NCBI RefSeq assembly: GCF_012034205.1
Contig: NZ_JAATEM010000008.1
Location: 124,001-188,000 of the forward strand
DNA length: 64,000 nucleotides
Reading direction: 5' to 3'
Origin: Streptomyces composti
GTDB taxonomy: Bacteria; Actinomycetota; Actinomycetes; Streptomycetales; Streptomycetaceae
Shown here: in pieces, positions 61,729 to 64,000 of the stretch
Layout: each line of letters opens with the position of its first letter
How positions within the stretch are numbered: the first letter of the stretch is position 1
The notes under the pieces: generated by a model
What the model was told of the DNA's origin: nothing
Seen by the model: only the letters and a program-made list of their open reading frames with translations
Databases searched by the model: none
Program-made: the position numbers and the translations under genes

Positions 61729-62202
61729 ATGGACACCCGCCTGAACTACTTCGCCACCCCGGCCGCCGGCGAGGCCCTGAAGCACTTCATGTCGGCCGGA
61801 AAGGTGTTGAAGGACATGCCGCTGCCGGCCACGACGCAGGAGCTGGTGGCGCTGCGCGTGAGCCAGATCAACGGCTGCGCGGCCTGCATCGACATGCACA
61901 CCAAGGAAGCCGCCGCGGCCGGCGAGAGCCCGGTGCGGCTGAACCTGGTCGCGGCGTGGCGGGAGGCGACGGTCTTCACCGAGGCCGAACGCGCCGCGCT
62001 CGCGCTGGCGGAGCAGGGAACCCGGGTCGCGGACGCGGCCGCCGGCGTCAGCGACGAGGTGTGGACGCGTGCCGCCCGGCACTACGACGAGGAGCAGCTC
62101 ACGGCCCTTGTCATGCTGGTCTCGTTCATGAACGCGGTGAACCGGCTGAACATCATCACCCAGCAGCCGGCCGGCGAGTACCGGGTCGGGCAGTTCCACT
62201 GA
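61729..62202 (+). CDS. Carboxymuconolactone decarboxylase/AhpD-like protein
   Basis: A 157-residue AhpD-fold protein with the redox motif INGCAACIDMHTKEAAAAGE (CxxC followed by His), plus LVALRVSQ and FTEAERAALALAEQGTRVAD. It is the standard partner of ECF41 sigma factors: it may reduce peroxide or other oxidants or modulate the sigma factor's signal. GCGGAGGAG precedes the ATG. It is followed 110 bp later by the sigma gene and is preceded by the sigma's probable promoter. Confidence 0.92.
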   Translation: MDTRLNYFATPAAGEALKHFMSAGKVLKDMPLPATTQELVALRVSQINGCAACIDMHTKEAAAAGESPVRLNLVAAWREATVFTEAERAALALAEQGTRVADAAAGVSDEVWTRAARHYDEEQLTALVMLVSFMNAVNRLNIITQQPAGEYRVGQFH

Positions 62203-62311
62203 ACCGCCGCTGTGGAAGCGCACCGTCCACTTCGAGAACGAACCGCCCACCACGAAAGGCCGCCGCGCCGGCGAAGGCCCGGCCGGCGTGTGGACCGCGA
62301 GGGGAGCCGGC

Positions 62312-63235
62312 GTGAGCAAGGTCGAGGAGTTCGAGGAGTTGCGTCCGCTGCTGTTCTCGATCGCCTACCGCATCCTGGGCAGCGTGAGCGAGGCGGAGGA
62401 CGCCGTGCAGGAGACCTGGCTTCGCTACGACGCCTCCACCACCCGGCCGGTGTCGGTCAAGTCGTTCCTGTCGGCCACGGTGACCCGGCTCGCCGTCGAC
62501 GTGCTGCGCTCCGCCCGGGTGCGGCGGGAGGAGTACGCCGGCCCGTGGCTGCCCGAGCCGCTGCTGGACGATCCGTACGAGGAACCGGCCCGCGCGGCGG
62601 AACTGTCCGACTCGGTGTCCATGGCGGTGCTGCTCCTCCTGGAGCGGCTCAGCCCGCTGGAGCGGTCGGTCTTCGTGCTGCGGGACGTCTTCGCCTTCGG
62701 CTTCGACGAGATCGCCGCGGCCGTGGGCCGCTCGGAGGCGGCGTGCAGGCAGCTGCTCGTCCGGGCCCGCCGCCACATGAGAGAGGGACGGCCCCGGTTC
62801 GAAGCGGACCGCCGGGAGCGGCAGGAGCTGGCGAGGCGTTTCTTCGAGGCACTGGCCCGAGGGGACGTGGACGGACTGCAAAGGCTGCTGTCGGCCGACG
62901 TCCGGATCGTCGGGGACGGCGGCGGCAAGGCCCCGCAACTGGCCCGGACGGTCGCCGGCGCCGGGAACGTGGCCCGGCTGCTCGCCGCCGTCCACCCGCT
63001 GCTGAGGCTGGTCGGCATCACGTTCGAACCGTGCGAGGTCAACGGACAGCCGGGCGCCGTCTTCCACGACCGCGACGGCAGGGTTCTCCTCGTCCTCGTC
63101 CTCGACGTGCTCGACGGGCAGATCGCGACCGTCCGCTCGGTCATCAACCCCGACAAACTCGGTCACCTCGGCCCGGTCGCCGACGCCTGGGCCGTGGACA
63201 GGGAGGTGAAGCGGGCCCGCAGGCGGAAGCAGTGA
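62312..63235 (+). CDS. sigJ: ECF41-family (SigJ-type) RNA polymerase sigma factor
   Basis: A 307-residue sigma factor. Region 2 is LLFSIAYRILGSVSEAEDAVQETWLRY (about 10-36), the group-specific linker is YAGPWLPEPLLDDP (about 80; WLPEP), and region 4 is RLSPLERSVFVLRDVFAFGFDEIAAAVGRSEAACRQLLVRARRHM in pieces. The C-terminal 110 residues are a SnoaL-like (NTF2) fusion domain ending in VINPDKLGHLG, which in ECF41 replaces an anti-sigma factor by autoregulating activity. GTG 62312 follows GAGGGGAG. It probably drives the CMD-type gene upstream. Confidence 0.93.
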   Translation: MSKVEEFEELRPLLFSIAYRILGSVSEAEDAVQETWLRYDASTTRPVSVKSFLSATVTRLAVDVLRSARVRREEYAGPWLPEPLLDDPYEEPARAAELSDSVSMAVLLLLERLSPLERSVFVLRDVFAFGFDEIAAAVGRSEAACRQLLVRARRHMREGRPRFEADRRERQELARRFFEALARGDVDGLQRLLSADVRIVGDGGGKAPQLARTVAGAGNVARLLAAVHPLLRLVGITFEPCEVNGQPGAVFHDRDGRVLLVLVLDVLDGQIATVRSVINPDKLGHLGPVADAWAVDREVKRARRRKQ

Positions 63236-63346
63236 CGTCCCGGCCGGCCGTGTCCGGGACCGGCCGGCCGTGCCCCGGACGCGGACCTGCCGAATGCCGG
63301 ACGGAACCGGCCTCGGCACGGTCCGTCTGTACGATGCTCGGGCGTC

Positions 63347-63520
63347 ATGCTTGACCTTCCTCGCCAGTGGCGGGGTGCCGGATCACCTGCTCGCCATGGG
63401 GGCCGGGCGCACGAACGTGCCGTCGGGCGACGGCCGATGGAGAAGGTGTGCGTGAAGCCGGACGTGGCGGGCCTGCCTCCGGCAGCGGAGGCATGGGGAG
63501 GTCTCGCGGGGGACGTGTGA
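63347..63520 (+). CDS. Possible small ORF in the intergenic gap
   Basis: The 314-bp gap between sigJ and the hydrolase holds a 57-codon frame from ATG 63347 to TGA 63518-63520. The last 27 codons from ATG 63437 (MEKVCVKPDVAGLPPAAEAW onward) show GC-rich third positions; the earlier part does not. TACGAT at 63330 could be a -10. There is no family match and no ribosome site. I list it as a weak candidate only. Confidence 0.2.
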   Translation: MLDLPRQWRGAGSPARHGGRAHERAVGRRPMEKVCVKPDVAGLPPAAEAWGGLAGDV

Positions 63521-63533
63521 CAGTGTGTGACAG
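63516..63533. repeat. Phased direct repeat before the hydrolase
   Basis: TGTGACAG occurs at 63516-63523 and 63526-63533, exactly 10 bp apart, just upstream of the hydrolase GTG. One-turn spacing suggests a protein-binding site, perhaps for an IclR-type Pca regulator. Confidence 0.35.
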
Positions 63534-63549
63534 ATGAAGGTGTGAACCC

Positions 63550-64000
63550 GTGACCGAAGCCAGGACCGAGACGCTGCAGTACCGCTTTGACGGGCCGGAA
63601 CACCTCCCCGTGCTGATCCTGGGCCCCTCCCTCGGCACCACATGGCACATGTGGGACCGCCAGATCCCCGAGCTGACCAAGCAGTGGCGGGTCATGCGGT
63701 TCGACCTGCCGGGGCACGGCGGCGCCCCCGCCCATCCGGCCGACTCCGTGGGTGAGCTGATGGAGCGGCTGCTCGCCACCCTCGACGGGCTCGGCGTGCA
63801 CCGGTTCGGGTACGCCGGGTGCGCGCTCGGCGGGGCGATCGGGACCGAGCTGGCGTTGCGGCATCCCGAGCGAGTCGCCTCCCTGGCGCTGATCGCCGCC
63901 TCGCCCCGCTTCGGCACCGCCGACGAGTTCCGCCAGCGCGGGGTGATCGTGCGGACCAACGGGCTCGACCCGATGGCCCGTTCCGCACCCGACCGCTGGT
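63550..64000 (+). CDS. Alpha/beta hydrolase, 3-oxoadipate enol-lactonase-like (PcaD/PcaL), 5' part
   Basis: About 150 codons are visible; the gene runs off the right edge. It starts at GTG 63550 with weak GAAGG upstream. The sequence LILGPSLGTTWHMWDRQIPELTKQWRVMRFDLPGHGGAPA in pieces and LALRHPERVASLALIAASPRFGTADEFRQRG match protocatechuate-pathway enol-lactonases; in Streptomyces these are often fused to 4-carboxymuconolactone decarboxylase, which cannot be seen here. The nucleophile elbow reads GYAGCALGG, where the usual G-x-S-x-G-G has Ala at the Ser position and Cys just before it. Confidence 0.82.
   Translation, partial: MTEARTETLQYRFDGPEHLPVLILGPSLGTTWHMWDRQIPELTKQWRVMRFDLPGHGGAPAHPADSVGELMERLLATLDGLGVHRFGYAGCALGGAIGTELALRHPERVASLALIAASPRFGTADEFRQRGVIVRTNGLDPMARSAPDRW

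Noticed and set aside
63510..63535. TGTCACA pairs on the minus strand as further ECF41 promoters
   Set aside because: The CGTC element is at the wrong distance and no gene is read in that direction; kept only as a direct repeat.

Overview
The window is high-GC actinobacterial chromosome, almost certainly Streptomyces: GC-rich third codon positions throughout, many GTG starts, translational coupling by ATGA/GTGA overlaps, several leaderless-looking starts, and Streptomyces-typical families (RNase Sa, ECF41 sigma factor, NarGHJI dormancy cluster). It contains no rRNA, tRNA, CRISPR array, IS element or prophage that I can recognise. All functions are read from sequence and from memory of families; no database search was run.

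Layout. 0-12.5 kb: a secreted GH25 muramidase (cut by the window edge), a decayed regulator, an AlaA-type aminotransferase divergent from an HxlR regulator, an Imm49-like protein, two divergent IucA/IucC (NIS) siderophore synthetases with no export or uptake genes, a DUF2945/DUF3140 pair, a HipA-like kinase coupled to a SelT/W/H-type redox protein, malate synthase, a MobA-like nucleotidyltransferase and a DUF5955 protein. 12.6-21.6 kb: purine/glyoxylate catabolism. An IclR regulator (AllR-like) is divergent from allantoinase and allantoicase. A GntR/FCD regulator is divergent from lldP-glcD-glcF (lactate or glycolate uptake and oxidation). Allantoin breakdown yields glyoxylate, which malate synthase consumes. 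Shared operator motifs tie the aceB, allR and allB promoters together.

21.6-36 kb: a decayed SDR gene, a DHFR-like protein, a secreted RNase Sa-type ribonuclease, a NarL-type two-component system, a thioesterase, an inositol-dehydrogenase-like gene divergent from a GntR/UTRA regulator, a ROK sugar kinase, and a SNF2 helicase coupled to a SWIM zinc-finger protein.

36-58 kb: a hypoxia/dormancy island whose content closely parallels the Mycobacterium tuberculosis DosR regulon: PNPOx-type protein, NarK, hemerythrin, NarGHJI, universal stress protein, CtpF-like P-type ATPase, Acg-like nitroreductase, a DUF1918-XRE-PNPOx fusion, Hsp20, an Rv1733c-like membrane protein, alcohol dehydrogenase, a GAF-PP2C phosphatase with a DosS-like GAF domain, and a YbdK-type ligase. 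Three 14-bp GGG-N8-CCC boxes with the geometry of DosR/OsdR sites lie in its two divergent promoter regions. Six minus-strand genes (53.7 to 46.8 kb) look like one operon behind a single box.

58-64 kb: a small membrane protein behind a heptanucleotide repeat, a RidA-like protein, a second HxlR regulator divergent from a thioesterase, a methyltransferase, an AhpD/CMD-type protein preceded by a recognisable ECF41 promoter, the ECF41 sigma factor itself, and the start of a PcaD/PcaL-type hydrolase cut by the right edge.
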